Below, in pieces: positions 28,201-37,395 of a stretch of DNA of 64,000 nt. Where the stretch lies: the NCBI RefSeq assembly GCF_028290495.1, contig NZ_JAQGJT010000041.1, positions 92,261-156,260 of the forward strand. The letters run 5' to 3'. Under the pieces are notes generated by a model. It was not told the DNA's origin, searched no databases, and saw nothing but the letters and a program-made list of their open reading frames with translations. Every line of letters starts with the position of its first letter. The stretch's first letter is position 1. The stretch is from Tardiphaga sp. (GTDB taxonomy: Bacteria; Pseudomonadota; Alphaproteobacteria; Rhizobiales; Xanthobacteraceae). A program made the translations under genes and the position numbers.

Positions 28201-28974
28201 ATGGACTTCATCTACCAACTCGACGGCCACCACGTCATCACCACGCCTTTTGCGGCCGGTCCCTGGAACGCGACCATGCAGCATGGCTCTGCGCCGTCTG
28301 CACTGGTGACGTTTCTCGCAGAACAGATGCCGACGGCGAGCCCGATGCAGGTGGTGCGCGTCACCATCGATCTGCTGCGGCCGGTCCCGGTGGCGCCGCT
28401 GACCTATCAGACCGAAGTGCTGCGGGAAGGACGAAAGATCCAGCTCTGCGGGATCACGCTGCTCGCCAACAATGTCGTGGTGGCGCGAGCCTCTGTGCTC
28501 AAGATCCGGACCGAGCCGCAGCCGCTGCCGCCGGAGATAGCCGATCCGCCGCTCGAACTGCCCGGGCCGGACAGCGGCGTGCCGGTGGCGCGCCGTCGCG
28601 CCGGCAACGCCTTCATGGGCGGTCTTTCGACCTGTGTAGTCCGCGGCGGGCTGATGGCGTCGGGGCCAGGCGCGATCTGGTACCGGCTCGACCGGTCGAT
28701 CGTTGAGGGTGCGGTCACCTCGCCGGTAATGCGCGCCGTGGTGGCCGCCGACTTCAGCAATGGTACTTCTGCCGTGCTCAACTTCGAACACTGGACCTTC
28801 CTCAATGCGGACCTCACGGTCAGCCTGGCGCGGCCGCCGGTCGGCGACTGGATCCTGCTTGATTCCGAGAGCTGGATCGGCCCGGACGGAACTGGCCTCG
28901 CCGCCTCGAAACTCGCTGATATCAACGGCTATTTCGGTCGCGCGGTGCAGAGCCTGGTAATCGAAAAACGCTGA
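28201..28974 (+). CDS. Acyl-CoA thioesterase family protein (double hot-dog)
   Basis: 257 residues of the TesB-like/'thioesterase family protein' group. The N-terminal hot-dog has GPWNATMQHGSAPSALVTFL and VVRVTIDLLRPVPVAPL; the C-terminal part has NFEHWTFLNADLTVSLARPP and LLDSESWIGPDGTGLAAS. These double hot-dog proteins hydrolyse acyl-CoAs; the exact chain is not predictable. The start at ATG 28201 follows the palindromic repeat, so the promoter is short or upstream of the repeat. Confidence 0.82.
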   Translation: MDFIYQLDGHHVITTPFAAGPWNATMQHGSAPSALVTFLAEQMPTASPMQVVRVTIDLLRPVPVAPLTYQTEVLREGRKIQLCGITLLANNVVVARASVLKIRTEPQPLPPEIADPPLELPGPDSGVPVARRRAGNAFMGGLSTCVVRGGLMASGPGAIWYRLDRSIVEGAVTSPVMRAVVAADFSNGTSAVLNFEHWTFLNADLTVSLARPPVGDWILLDSESWIGPDGTGLAASKLADINGYFGRAVQSLVIEKR

Positions 28975-29120
28975 AGGCGCGGTGGGAACGGCCTGCCGGC
29001 GGGCGCTAGCCATCCGCCGGCAGCATAGCCGGTGTTTACCAGCCGTTAACCATGCCGGGCCCAACATCAGGCTTCAGGACTTCGACCGCCGTTGTTGGCG
29101 GCCTGGCTTGGGTAGCTGTC

Positions 29121-29366
29121 ATGGAACTCGATTCCTTTTCCGCGAAAACGCCGGCGACGATCGAAGAGATCAAAGTGCGCGTCGCCTTCGCCTTTGAGCG
29201 TCATCCACTGTGCCGCGATGTCGCCTTCGACATTGTCTCCAGCCCGCTCAGCCCCAAAGGCGCAAACTGGACCATCTGCATTCAGCAAGTAGCTCCGGAC
29301 GCGCTGTGGGAGGCCTCCGACATCGTGTCCGACATCCAGGAAGCCTATATTCTCGCTGCGGCCTGA
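29121..29366 (+). CDS. Small hypothetical protein
   Basis: 81 residues from ATG 29121. The upstream in-frame ATG at 29052 has no better ribosome site and gives a less coherent N-terminus. Acidic start, then EIKVRVAFAFERHPLCRDVAFDIV and NWTICIQQVAPDALWEASDIV. No signal peptide or membrane span. No family recognised. Codon pattern fits the neighbourhood. Confidence 0.5.
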   Translation: MELDSFSAKTPATIEEIKVRVAFAFERHPLCRDVAFDIVSSPLSPKGANWTICIQQVAPDALWEASDIVSDIQEAYILAAA

Positions 29367-29458
29367 CCTGTCGGAGCGCCGCCGCGGCATGGTTCAGCCG
29401 CAATTCGCCGGCATTTCTATCGTCGGTAAAGGCGGGTCGTTGATCGACGGGGTATGGC

Positions 29459-30100
29459 TTGACGCGAACGCTAATCATTTCGGTGACGGTTTGTCTGGCG
29501 GTGCTCTGCGCTGCCGTGGCTGCCATTGTCGGCCGTGACAGCGGGGCGGTGTCGTTCGACACGGCCGCGGTCTCGTCGGTGGCGGTCACGCGCGGGCCAG
29601 TGTCGAACCGCGAGAACAAGAAGGACCGCCTGGTCGCCGGGGCTGATGCGCAAGCCCTGCTTGCCAACGATCCGCTGCGGCAGGCCTTTGCGTCCGACAG
29701 TCCGCTCGCTGGCCGCGGCAATACAGTATTGCCCCCGATCGTGATCCCCTCGCAGCAGCCGGCCAAGCCGAAGCTCGGCTCGCCGCCGGCGCAGAAGAAC
29801 TATTCGTTGCTCAGTGACGCGCAGATCGCCGCCATCAAGGGCCGGCTCAATCTCACCGCGGCCCAGCAGCAGAACTGGCCCGCCGTCGAAGAAGCGTTGC
29901 GCGCCGTCGCCCGCAAGATCCACGTCTCTCGCCAGGTCAATTCCGCGAGCAGCCCTCCGATCGATCCGGCCAGCGCCGAAGTTCAGCAGTTGAAATCCGC
30001 CGCGATGCCGCTGCTGTTTCAGTTGCGCGAGGACCAGAAGCGCGAAGTGCGATCGCTCGCGCGCCTGATTGGCCTCAACGCCGTGGCGTCGGCGATCTGA
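29459..30100 (+). CDS. Periplasmic LTxxQ/Spy-like hypothetical protein
   Basis: 213 residues with a TTG start. No ATG lies in frame between the start and the signal segment (RTLIISVTVCLAVLCAAVAAIVG), so TTG is decided by the membrane signal. The C-terminal half is helical and contains LSDAQIAAIKGRLNLTAAQQQNWPAVEEALRAV, which resembles the LTxxQ repeats of Spy/CpxP envelope chaperones. A periplasmic stress-related role is inferred. It converges on the luciferase-like gene, 4 bp apart. Confidence 0.6.
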   Translation: MTRTLIISVTVCLAVLCAAVAAIVGRDSGAVSFDTAAVSSVAVTRGPVSNRENKKDRLVAGADAQALLANDPLRQAFASDSPLAGRGNTVLPPIVIPSQQPAKPKLGSPPAQKNYSLLSDAQIAAIKGRLNLTAAQQQNWPAVEEALRAVARKIHVSRQVNSASSPPIDPASAEVQQLKSAAMPLLFQLREDQKREVRSLARLIGLNAVASAI

Positions 30101-30104
30101 TCTG

Positions 30105-31118
30105 CTACGCCACCGCGCTGACCGTCGCGCCGGCGATCTCGGCATTAGCTTCGGCGATCAACTGATACGAATGCAGCCGGGCGCCGTGGTCATAGACATC
30201 CGATACCACCATCAGTTCGTCGGCACCGGTCTCGGCGACCAGCGCCGCGATCCCGGCGCGCACCGTTTCTTTGGAGCCTACGATCGCGCGCGCCAGCATC
30301 CGCATCGCCTGCATCTTCTCGGCGGGTGACCAGTAGGTCTCGATATCGTCGATCGGCGGCTGGCTGAGGCCGCGGGTGCCGCGTGCCATGTTGGTGAACG
30401 ACATCTGCTGCGTGGTCCACAGCCGCCGGGCTTCCTTGTCGGTATCGGCGGCGATGATATTGACGCCGACCATCGCGTGCGGCCTGGCCAGTTGCTCCGA
30501 CGCCTCGAAACGTTCGCGGTAGATCTGCAGCGCCTGCAACAGGGCCTCCGGAGCGAAGTGCGAGGCGAAGGCGTAGGGCAGGCCGAGGGCTGCGGCGAGC
30601 TGCGCGCCATAGGTGCTGGAGCCGAGTATCCACAGTGGCACTTCGGTGCCGGCGGCCGGAACGGCCTGAATTTTCTGGTTCGGCCCGGCCGGTGCAAAGA
30701 ACGCCTGCAGCTCCATCACGTCCTGCGGGAAATTGTCGGAACTCTGCAGCGTCCGGCGCAGTGCGCGGACGGTGATCTGGTCGGTGCCGGGTGCACGGCC
30801 AAGCCCGAGGTCGATGCGGCCGGGATATAGCCGCGCCAGCGTGCCGAACTGTTCGGCGATGATGATCGGCGCATGGTTCGGCAGCATGATGCCGCCGGCA
30901 CCGACCCGGATCGTTTTGGTGCCGGCCGCGATGTGGCTCACCACCAGCGACGTTGCCGCACTGGCGATGCCCGCCATATTGTGGTGCTCGGCGACCCAGA
31001 ACCGGCGATAGCCCCAGCCTTCCGCATGGGCGGCGAGGTCGCGCGCATTGTCGAGCGCCCCGCGGGCGTCGGTTTCCTGGGTGACGCGGACGAGGTCGAG
31101 GATCGAGAGGTCGGTCAT
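30105..31118 (-). CDS. Luciferase-like monooxygenase (LLM class flavin oxidoreductase)
   Basis: 337 residues from ATG 31118, supported by AGGAG 9-10 bases upstream; the longer reading to 31337 is rejected. Landmarks of the bacterial luciferase-like family: [57 protein letters not shown] and [16 protein letters not shown]- or F420-type flavin oxidation of a small molecule; substrate unknown. Confidence 0.88.
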   Translation of the reverse strand: MTDLSILDLVRVTQETDARGALDNARDLAAHAEGWGYRRFWVAEHHNMAGIASAATSLVVSHIAAGTKTIRVGAGGIMLPNHAPIIIAEQFGTLARLYPGRIDLGLGRAPGTDQITVRALRRTLQSSDNFPQDVMELQAFFAPAGPNQKIQAVPAAGTEVPLWILGSSTYGAQLAAALGLPYAFASHFAPEALLQALQIYRERFEASEQLARPHAMVGVNIIAADTDKEARRLWTTQQMSFTNMARGTRGLSQPPIDDIETYWSPAEKMQAMRMLARAIVGSKETVRAGIAALVAETGADELMVVSDVYDHGARLHSYQLIAEANAEIAGATVSAVA

Positions 31119-31333
31119 AAGCGGGCTCCTGCTGTCCTCGCTATGTGGGAACGACGGAGGACGGTTGCCAGCCGGGGCCGAAACTTCCGTGTCGGAAGGC
31201 CGCTGCGCCGCGAGGGAAGCCTTGCGGCGAGGGAAGCCTTGCCCGCAGGAACGACAGAAATTGAAACTCTGAACGGGACGATGCCGCGTAATATCCGCGG
31301 CAGCGGCCGGACCGGCGAGAATGACGCGTCGCG

Positions 31334-32185
31334 TCATCGCAACGTGATCGGAGTCCGCAACGTCAACTGAAATGTCGGTTTTGGCGCCCAGGCGAGTTCG
31401 GCTGTCAGCCCGAAACGAACCCGGTCATCGTCGGTCATGCGATCGAGATCAAGGCGGAGGATCGGAAGCGTGAATGGCTTGACCTGCAACAGGCTTCCTA
31501 AATTGGCACCGTCGAACGCCTGCACGCCCGCCCGGCCGGTCAGCTTCCAGTTGTCGGGCCACTGGTAGTAGGCTCCGAGATAGCCGATGGTCGACGAGCC
31601 CACGTTGAGGACCGCAGAATCGATCATGATGTTTGCATATTTGACGCCGGCCAGCAGGCCTTTCGTCTCGTCTTCGTTCAGCGCGTAGCCGAACTCGACG
31701 ATGCTGGCGGTGCCTCTGGCGCTGATCACGCCGCTGATCGACTGCGTATAGGTCGATTGCACCGTAACGGAGGGAAAAAGACCGCCCTTCTGCTCGTAGG
31801 CGACCGCCTGGAATCCGGCGCTCCAGCTATCCACCACCATGGACGTCCAGCCATAGCCTTCGGATCGCGAAGCATAGGTATTGACGCCGGCATAGATCGA
31901 CAGCCGGTCGGATACGTCCACGGTGACAGGCAGGGAGAACGCCACGCTCTGCGCCGACAGCGAATTCAGATTGGCCAGCGAGAATGAGTTGCGAAAGCCG
32001 ATGGCGAAGGAGTTGGCGGGAATGGCGGTATAGGTAGTGGAAACATCCACGTAAAGCCGCGGCGTGGAAGGCGCGGGCGTCTCCTCGTCGCCCCGTTCGG
32101 CGTCGGCATCCTTGCCGAACCCCGAGTCGGACGCGAGCGCGACAGCGAGCAGGATGATCGGATAGAAGCGCGCGCTCCGCGTCAT
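31334..32185 (-). CDS. Putative outer-membrane beta-barrel protein
   Basis: 283 residues from ATG 32185, which starts a signal peptide ([22 protein letters not shown]). The mature part shows alternating hydrophobic strands such as [30 protein letters not shown] and [21 protein letters not shown], consistent with a barrel of 8-12 strands. No family recognised. It is divergent from the membrane-protein run at 32389-34656. Confidence 0.55.
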   Translation of the reverse strand: MTRSARFYPIILLAVALASDSGFGKDADAERGDEETPAPSTPRLYVDVSTTYTAIPANSFAIGFRNSFSLANLNSLSAQSVAFSLPVTVDVSDRLSIYAGVNTYASRSEGYGWTSMVVDSWSAGFQAVAYEQKGGLFPSVTVQSTYTQSISGVISARGTASIVEFGYALNEDETKGLLAGVKYANIMIDSAVLNVGSSTIGYLGAYYQWPDNWKLTGRAGVQAFDGANLGSLLQVKPFTLPILRLDLDRMTDDDRVRFGLTAELAWAPKPTFQLTLRTPITLR

Positions 32186-32388
32186 CGGTCGCTCCGTATG
32201 ATCGGCCGTTGAATCGATACCGCACAAATGCGCAACCAGCTCGCGCGCGTCGGTCGACCATCGGCGACAATTAGAAATGCCAGGCCGGATGTTGTAAACA
32301 GGCAATCTCGCGTGAGCGAAGCGGGGCCCGTGGACGTCGCGCTTTTCGCGGCGCTATGCTTGCGGACCTCTCGCATTGAAATGGCGCG

Positions 32389-32859
32389 ATGCCCTTGACG
32401 GGATCAGAAAAAGTACCGGTCTATCTCGCGCTGCTCGCGATCTAGGTGCTTGGCGTGATCGCCTTCGTCTGGCAGGCGTTGCCGGCGTTCACGCAGATCG
32501 TCGTCGATCCCGGCCGGCAATTGCCACCCGAGAACCGGTCCGATGTGATGGCGGGGGTAGTCATGTTCGTGATGCAAATCGCCTACTGGTATCGGCTGTC
32601 GTGCATCTCCGTGCCGTTGTTTCGCGAAAATCCGTTTCTGAGCCATCTGTTTCTGTTCGTCGGACGCCTGAGTTTCGTTTTCGGCAGCGCGCTGTTCTCC
32701 GTTGTTCTGTTCAGGCACGTACCGGAGCTGAAAGGGGAAGCCGACGTCGTGCTGATCGTCAGGCGCGGTCTGATACTGTTTGCGTCGTTGTTCGCGCTGT
32801 TTTGCGCGAGCCTCGAGGTCGAACGGGTCGGACTCGCATTCGCCAGCCGGCGAAGCTGA
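32389..32859 (+). pseudogene. Small inner-membrane protein interrupted by an in-frame TAG
   Basis: Reading from ATG 32389 gives an 18-residue start (ending VPVYLALLAI), then TAG at 32443-32445, then 137 more residues in the same frame to 32859. The stop falls inside what looks like the first of four membrane spans (YLALLAI, then VLGVIAFVWQALPAF); later spans include VMAGVVMFVMQIAYWYRL and GLILFASLFALFCASL. A GTG directly after the stop could restart translation, but would drop half of the first helix. No family recognised. Point mutation, recoding or base-calling error cannot be separated here. Confidence 0.55.
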
Positions 32860-32978
32860 ATTGCTGTGGCGTGCGGCCATCATGCTGCACTGCATGGCAT
32901 TGAGGCTGAGCGGAATGCTTGCCAAGAGGCTGAATTCTGCGACTATGAAACTCTGGGAAAAGATCCCATGCATCCCGA

Positions 32979-33434
32979 ATGGGGGCTCACGTGACCGACA
33001 TGCTGCATCCGAGCGCCCCGCATCACCTCCCCGCTTTTATCACGGCGCCCGGAGAAGCCGACACGTTCATGATCGTGGTCGGTCTCGTTCTGATCGCCGC
33101 CGTCCTGATGGTCGGCAATCTCTATCTGCGCCTGCACAGCCTGCCGGAGCGCATGGCGCATAAATCGCAGAAGCTGCAATTCGAGATCGTCGCCGTGCTG
33201 GGGCTGATCGCCCTGTTCACTCACAACCATCTGTTCTGGGTGATCGGGCTGTTGCTTGCCATGGTCGATCTGCCGGATTTCGGAACGCCGCTACGCAGTA
33301 TCGCGGGATCGGTCCAGAAGATTGCCGGCATCGAGCCGGCTCCCGAAACGTCGCCGGCGGACGAAAGCGCGGTGGACATTCCGACGGCGCACGCGGCCGG
33401 CGGCACGAAAGGTGGAGCGCAAGGTCATGCTTGA
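32979..33434 (+). CDS. Small two-TM membrane protein upstream of an HlyD-type gene
   Basis: 151 residues (an ATG seven codons later is an alternative start). Two hydrophobic helices (TFMIVVGLVLIAAVLMVGNLYL and VLGLIALFTHNHLFWVIGLLLAMV) and an Ala/Pro-rich C-terminal tail. Its end overlaps the start of the HlyD-family gene by eight bases, so the two are co-translated and probably form one membrane complex. Confidence 0.7.
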   Translation: MGAHVTDMLHPSAPHHLPAFITAPGEADTFMIVVGLVLIAAVLMVGNLYLRLHSLPERMAHKSQKLQFEIVAVLGLIALFTHNHLFWVIGLLLAMVDLPDFGTPLRSIAGSVQKIAGIEPAPETSPADESAVDIPTAHAAGGTKGGAQGHA

Positions 33435-34656
33435 GCTTCTGCTGTGTTCGCTGCTGACGATATTTCCGGACTATCTCTATCGCCGCTACAGGCAAGGCAA
33501 GCGGTTCGGGAAGGAGATCACATTCTATTCCGTCTGGTTTGAGCTGAGGTGGGGGATCACCGCATGCCTGATGCTGACGGTCGCGCTGATCACCGTCATC
33601 TTCTATTTTCATCCGTCAACGACGAGTGCGACGCTGTTCTATCGAACCGTTCCGATCCTTCCGGAAGTTAATGGCCGGGTCGCCGAAGTGCACGTACAGT
33701 TCAGCGCGCCTGTCAAAAAGGGCGATGTGATATTCCGGCTCGACAACGCCAAACAGGAAGCGTCGATGGAAACGGCGCGGCGCAAGATCGCGGAAGTCGA
33801 TGCGGCCATGCTGGCGGCGCAGGCCGATATCCTGAAAGCCGAAGGGCAGGCCCAGGAAGCCAAGGGGGCCTATCAGCAGACCTCTGACGAACTCGACACC
33901 AAGCGCGAGCTGCAGAAGCGCAATCCCGGCGTGGTGCCGCAGCGCGACATCGAAAAGCTCGAAGTCCTGCTGACCGGCCGCCAGGGCGCGCTCGACGCGG
34001 CCATGGCATCGCGGCAATCGGCGATGGTCCGCGTCACGGCTTTGCTTCCGGCGGAAAAGGCGAGCGCGGAGGCGGCGCTTGCAGAGGCGCAAGTCGATCT
34101 CGACAAGACATTCGTTCGGGCCGGTGTTGACGGGCGGGTCGAACAATTCACATTGCGCGCCGGCGATGTCGTCAATCCCATCATGCGGTCCGCGGGCATT
34201 CTGATTCCGGAGAATGCCGGCCGGGTGCTCTCTGCGGGATTCGGGCAGATCGAGGCCCAGGTGATGAAGGTGGGAATGGTCGCTGAAGCGACGTGCATCT
34301 CGAAGCCATGGGTCGTCATCCCGATGGTGGTGACCGGTGTGCAGAACTATATCGCGGCCGGTCAGTTTCGTGGTGGCGAGCAACTGGTTGAAGCGCGGCA
34401 AGCGTTGGCCCCCGGTACCATCCTCACCTTCCTTGAGCCGATCTACGCGGGCGGTCTCGAAGGGGTGACGCCAGGCAGCAGTTGTATCGTCAATGCCTAT
34501 ACCAGCAACCACGACGTGATCGCCGCCAAGGAGACCGGGGCTTTCAAGCGTCTGGCCCTGCACGCCGTCGATGCCGTGGGTGTCGTCCACGCGATGTTGC
34601 TACGCGTCCAGGCGTTGTTGCTGCCCGTAAAGACGCTGGTCATGAGCGGACACTGA
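33427..34656 (+). CDS. HlyD/EmrA-like membrane fusion protein
   Basis: 409 residues from ATG 33427. One or two N-terminal membrane helices (LELLLCSLLTIF and ITACLMLTVALITVIFYF), then the biotinyl-lipoyl half PEVNGRVAEVHVQFSAPVKKGD, a coiled coil (about 110-230) and the second half KTFVRAGVDGRVEQFTLRAGD. Typical periplasmic adaptor of the YibH/EmrA type. No exporter gene follows, so its pump partner is unknown. The upstream gene is its coupled small membrane protein. Confidence 0.85.
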   Translation: MLELLLCSLLTIFPDYLYRRYRQGKRFGKEITFYSVWFELRWGITACLMLTVALITVIFYFHPSTTSATLFYRTVPILPEVNGRVAEVHVQFSAPVKKGDVIFRLDNAKQEASMETARRKIAEVDAAMLAAQADILKAEGQAQEAKGAYQQTSDELDTKRELQKRNPGVVPQRDIEKLEVLLTGRQGALDAAMASRQSAMVRVTALLPAEKASAEAALAEAQVDLDKTFVRAGVDGRVEQFTLRAGDVVNPIMRSAGILIPENAGRVLSAGFGQIEAQVMKVGMVAEATCISKPWVVIPMVVTGVQNYIAAGQFRGGEQLVEARQALAPGTILTFLEPIYAGGLEGVTPGSSCIVNAYTSNHDVIAAKETGAFKRLALHAVDAVGVVHAMLLRVQALLLPVKTLVMSGH

Positions 34657-34763
34657 CCCTGCGAGGGTCGATCGGCTCGCTTCCTTCAACGCCAGGGGGC
34701 GGATAGCCCGTCATGCCTTCAGACCCGGATCGATCCGGGGCCATGAGCCGGGTCTTTGGCGCG

Positions 34764-34773
34764 ATGTATACAA
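34764..34773. promoter_or_regulatory. Putative GntR operator (site 1)
   Basis: ATGTATACAA, 90 bp upstream of the deaminase-like gene. It is one of five near-identical decamers in this cluster and resembles operators of FCD-type GntR regulators. Confidence 0.55.
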
Positions 34774-34863
34774 AATTTGCAAATCTGCGTATTTTTGACC
34801 CGTCATGGCACGTCGCTTGCTTCAAAACCGGCAGCCGCCATGCCGCGGCACGAGAGCGCCGCC

Positions 34864-36099
34864 ATGAAAACCAGTGACATTGTCATCCGTGCCGCGCAGT
34901 TGCGCGGGCAAACCGAACTGAACGACATCGCGATTCATGACGGTGTCATTGTCGCCATCGCGCCGTCGCTGGCCGCGCAGGGCGCCGAAGAAATTTTGGT
35001 CGACGGCCGCTTGGTCACGGAATCCTTCGCCAATCCGCATCTGCATCTGTGCAAGGTCTGGACCCTGTCGATGGCCGAGGATATCGCGCGCGCGGACTAC
35101 CACGGCGCCGGCATGGGCAAGGCGATGGCCGCGATCGAGGCTGCGAGCCACGTCAAGGCGACCTATGCGGAAGGCTGGATTCTCGACAATGCGCGGCGCG
35201 CCGTGGCGCTGGCGGCGATGCACGGCAATCTGCACATCCGCGCCTTTGCCGATGTCGACAGCAAGGCAAAGCTCGAAGGCCTCAATGCGCTGCTCAAGGT
35301 GCGCGACGAGTTTCGCGGCATCGTCGACGTCCAGGTCGTCGCGTTCCCGCAGGATGGCATTTTGCGCGAGCCTGGCACCAGGGAGCTGATGCGCGAGGCG
35401 ATGGTGCGCGGCGCCGATGTCGTCGGCGGCATTCCGTGGATCGAATACACCGACGCAGCCGCAGCCGAGCACATCTCGTTCTGCTTCGATCTTGCGAATG
35501 AGTTCGACAAGGACGTCTCGATGCTGCTCGACGACGCCGGGGATCCCTCGCTGCGCACGCTGGAGATGTTTGCGATCGAGGCAATCGCGCGCGGCTGGAC
35601 GAACCGGGCGCTGGCGCATCATTGCCGCGCGATGAGCCAGTATCCGAAACCCTACCTGCACCGGCTGATAGGCACGTTGAAGGCGGCGGGCGTGTCGGTG
35701 GTCAGCGATCCGCACACCGGCCCGCTGCACGCCTGCGTGCGCGAGTTGCTGGCCGATGGCGTCAATGTCTGCCTTGGCCAGGATGATATTTCAGATGCGT
35801 ATTATCCGTTCGGCCGCAATAATATGCTCGAAGTGGTGTTCCTCGCCGCGCATCTGCTGTGGATGATGTCGCGCGACGAAATCGAACAGCTCTATGACCT
35901 CGCCACGTTCCGCGCCGGCCGCGCGATGAATGTTGAACTGAAGATCGCCGTCGGCAGCCCCGCACATCTGGTTGTTCTCGGCGAACGCGACATGCTGGAA
36001 GCCGTGCGCTACCACGCGGCGCCCGTGCATGTGATCAGCCACGGCCGCAGCGTCGATCTGGCGAAGATGCGGGAGATCGCGGGACGGCCGGCGGTGTAG
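34864..36099 (+). CDS. Cytosine-deaminase-like amidohydrolase
   Basis: 411 residues, amidohydrolase superfamily, CodA-like branch that deaminates pyrimidines or related ring amides. Conserved: ESFANPHLHLCK (HxH metal ligands), ALAHHCRAMSQ (second His) and VCLGQDDISDAYYPFG (metal or catalytic Asp). The segment that in CodA carries HCDE reads MLLDDAGD here, so the His and Glu appear replaced by Leu and Asp; this could alter the metal site or the reaction. The start at ATG 34864 agrees with family starts. First gene of the GntR-site cluster; transcribed alone from the site-1 promoter. Confidence 0.82.
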   Translation: MKTSDIVIRAAQLRGQTELNDIAIHDGVIVAIAPSLAAQGAEEILVDGRLVTESFANPHLHLCKVWTLSMAEDIARADYHGAGMGKAMAAIEAASHVKATYAEGWILDNARRAVALAAMHGNLHIRAFADVDSKAKLEGLNALLKVRDEFRGIVDVQVVAFPQDGILREPGTRELMREAMVRGADVVGGIPWIEYTDAAAAEHISFCFDLANEFDKDVSMLLDDAGDPSLRTLEMFAIEAIARGWTNRALAHHCRAMSQYPKPYLHRLIGTLKAAGVSVVSDPHTGPLHACVRELLADGVNVCLGQDDISDAYYPFGRNNMLEVVFLAAHLLWMMSRDEIEQLYDLATFRAGRAMNVELKIAVGSPAHLVVLGERDMLEAVRYHAAPVHVISHGRSVDLAKMREIAGRPAV

Positions 36100-36131
36100 A
36101 ACCGTCGGCATTCGACAGGCCTCTCCGCCGT

Positions 36132-36223
36132 CGTTGCGAGGAGCCCTTGCGACGAAGCAATCCAGCTCTTACGGCGTTCGAAGACTTCTGGATTGCCGCG
36201 TCGCTTCACTCCTCGCAATGACG
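36132..36223. repeat. Dispersed repeat with GAAGCAATCCAG / CTGGATTGC arms (copy 2)
   Basis: Imperfect palindrome between convergent genes. It begins GTTGCGAGG, contains TTGCGACGAAGCAATCCAG and ends CTCGCAATGACG, sharing these blocks with 18037-18149 but lacking that copy's left-hand extra hairpin. Confidence 0.75.
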
Positions 36224-36249
36224 GGGAGAGGCTGGTGCGCGCGGCTCGA

Positions 36250-37212
36250 TCAGAACCGCAGCAGCTTCTTTGCCGTCTGCCCCAGCACTTTTGCCTGATC
36301 AGCTTCGCTGAGCGCGCTGCGCTTGATCCAGTCGGTGCCGGCCTTGTTGGAGGCGAACGGCCAATCGACGGCGAACAGGATGTGGTCGATGCCCATTTCG
36401 GTGACGCTGCAGGCCAATGCAGAGTCCGAGAAATTGCCGCTGGTGGTCAGATAAAAATTCCGGCGGAAGGTTTCGCTGAAGGTCATGCCGTTGCAGACCG
36501 GACGCGACAGCAGATCATCGGTGCGCCACAGCATGAAGGGCAGCGCCTCGCCGAGATGGCCGAGGATCAGCTTGAGGTCGGGATATTCGGCGAGCGCGCC
36601 CGACAGCACCATGCGGATCGCCTGCGTCGCCGTCTCCGAGGTGAAGCCCCAGACCGGGCCGCGCAATTCCGGGAATTCGCGGCCGAGGCCGTCGTAATAG
36701 ACTTCGGCGACGGCCGGGCTCGGTAGCGCGGGATGCAGATAGATCGGCACGTCAAGCTTTTGCGCGCGGGCGAAGATTGGCCAGAACTGCTTCTCATCGA
36801 GGAATTTTCCGTTGGTCAGCCCGTTGACGACCGCGCCCTTGAAGCCGAGTTCGATGACGCAGCGCTCGAGTTCGTCGGCGGCGGCTTCCGGCGCCGGTGT
36901 CGGCAGCACGGCGAAGCCAGCCAAACGGTCGGGCGCCAGCGCGATGCTCGCCGCCAGTCGGTCGTTGGTCTGGCGCGCCATCCGCACGGCGGTGTCGGGA
37001 TCGAGCTTCTGCGTGGTGGGGCCCGCATGCGACAGCACCTGGATATCGATGCCGCCTTCGTCCATCTCGCGCAGGCGGATTTCGCCGAGGTCGAGCAGGC
37101 GCTTGCCGATCTCCGGAGGCCGGAACGCGTCGAGCCCGGTGAAGTGCTCCACCAGCAACGGGTCGTTGTAGTGCTCTTCGAGCGCGATGGTCAGGGGCCG
37201 CGAGGTGGTCAT
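36250..37212 (-). CDS. Amidohydrolase_2 family decarboxylase (gamma-resorcylate / ACMSD type)
   Basis: 320 residues from ATG 37212. TIM-barrel metallo-enzymes of this group decarboxylate aromatic or pyrimidine carboxylates. Metal-ligand positions are visible: ALEEHYND (E-x-H) at the N-terminus, IYLHPALPSP, LILGHLGEALPFMLWR and ILFAVDWPFAS (Asp). RLREMDEGGIDIQVLSHAG matches gamma-resorcylate and dihydroxybenzoate decarboxylases. A GntR-type operator lies about 33 bp upstream. In this context, decarboxylation of a ring carboxylate (isoorotate-like or phenolic) is inferred. Confidence 0.85.
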   Translation of the reverse strand: MTTSRPLTIALEEHYNDPLLVEHFTGLDAFRPPEIGKRLLDLGEIRLREMDEGGIDIQVLSHAGPTTQKLDPDTAVRMARQTNDRLAASIALAPDRLAGFAVLPTPAPEAAADELERCVIELGFKGAVVNGLTNGKFLDEKQFWPIFARAQKLDVPIYLHPALPSPAVAEVYYDGLGREFPELRGPVWGFTSETATQAIRMVLSGALAEYPDLKLILGHLGEALPFMLWRTDDLLSRPVCNGMTFSETFRRNFYLTTSGNFSDSALACSVTEMGIDHILFAVDWPFASNKAGTDWIKRSALSEADQAKVLGQTAKKLLRF

Positions 37213-37244
37213 ATGCTGTCCGGATGTAGGCATTCGATAGCATC

Positions 37245-37254
37245 ATGTATGCAA
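37245..37254. promoter_or_regulatory. Putative GntR operator (site 2)
   Basis: ATGTATGCAA in the divergent intergenic region, 33 bp upstream of the minus-strand decarboxylase start (37212) and about 100 bp from site 3. Exact match to sites 3 and 5. Confidence 0.65.
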
Positions 37255-37352
37255 TCAATGTGCCACCGATTCCCGGCAATCCCAATGATTTAACACAATT
37301 AATTTTCGAGTAGAGCCGGATCGAGCGTTTCTTCGCGAGATTGGCACGTTTT

Positions 37353-37362
37353 ATGTATGCAA
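37353..37362. promoter_or_regulatory. Putative GntR operator (site 3)
   Basis: ATGTATGCAA. It contains the ATG of the longest open reading frame (37357), which argues that translation begins downstream at 37396 and that the ATG here belongs to the operator. Confidence 0.65.
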
Positions 37363-37395
37363 GATTTGGCGTTCACATGCCCACTGGATACCCTC

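Noticed and set aside
37357..37395. The ATG at 37357 as the start of the ThDP enzyme
   Set aside because: It lies inside the operator ATGTATGCAA and the added 13 residues are not part of the domain; the ATG at 37396 fits better.
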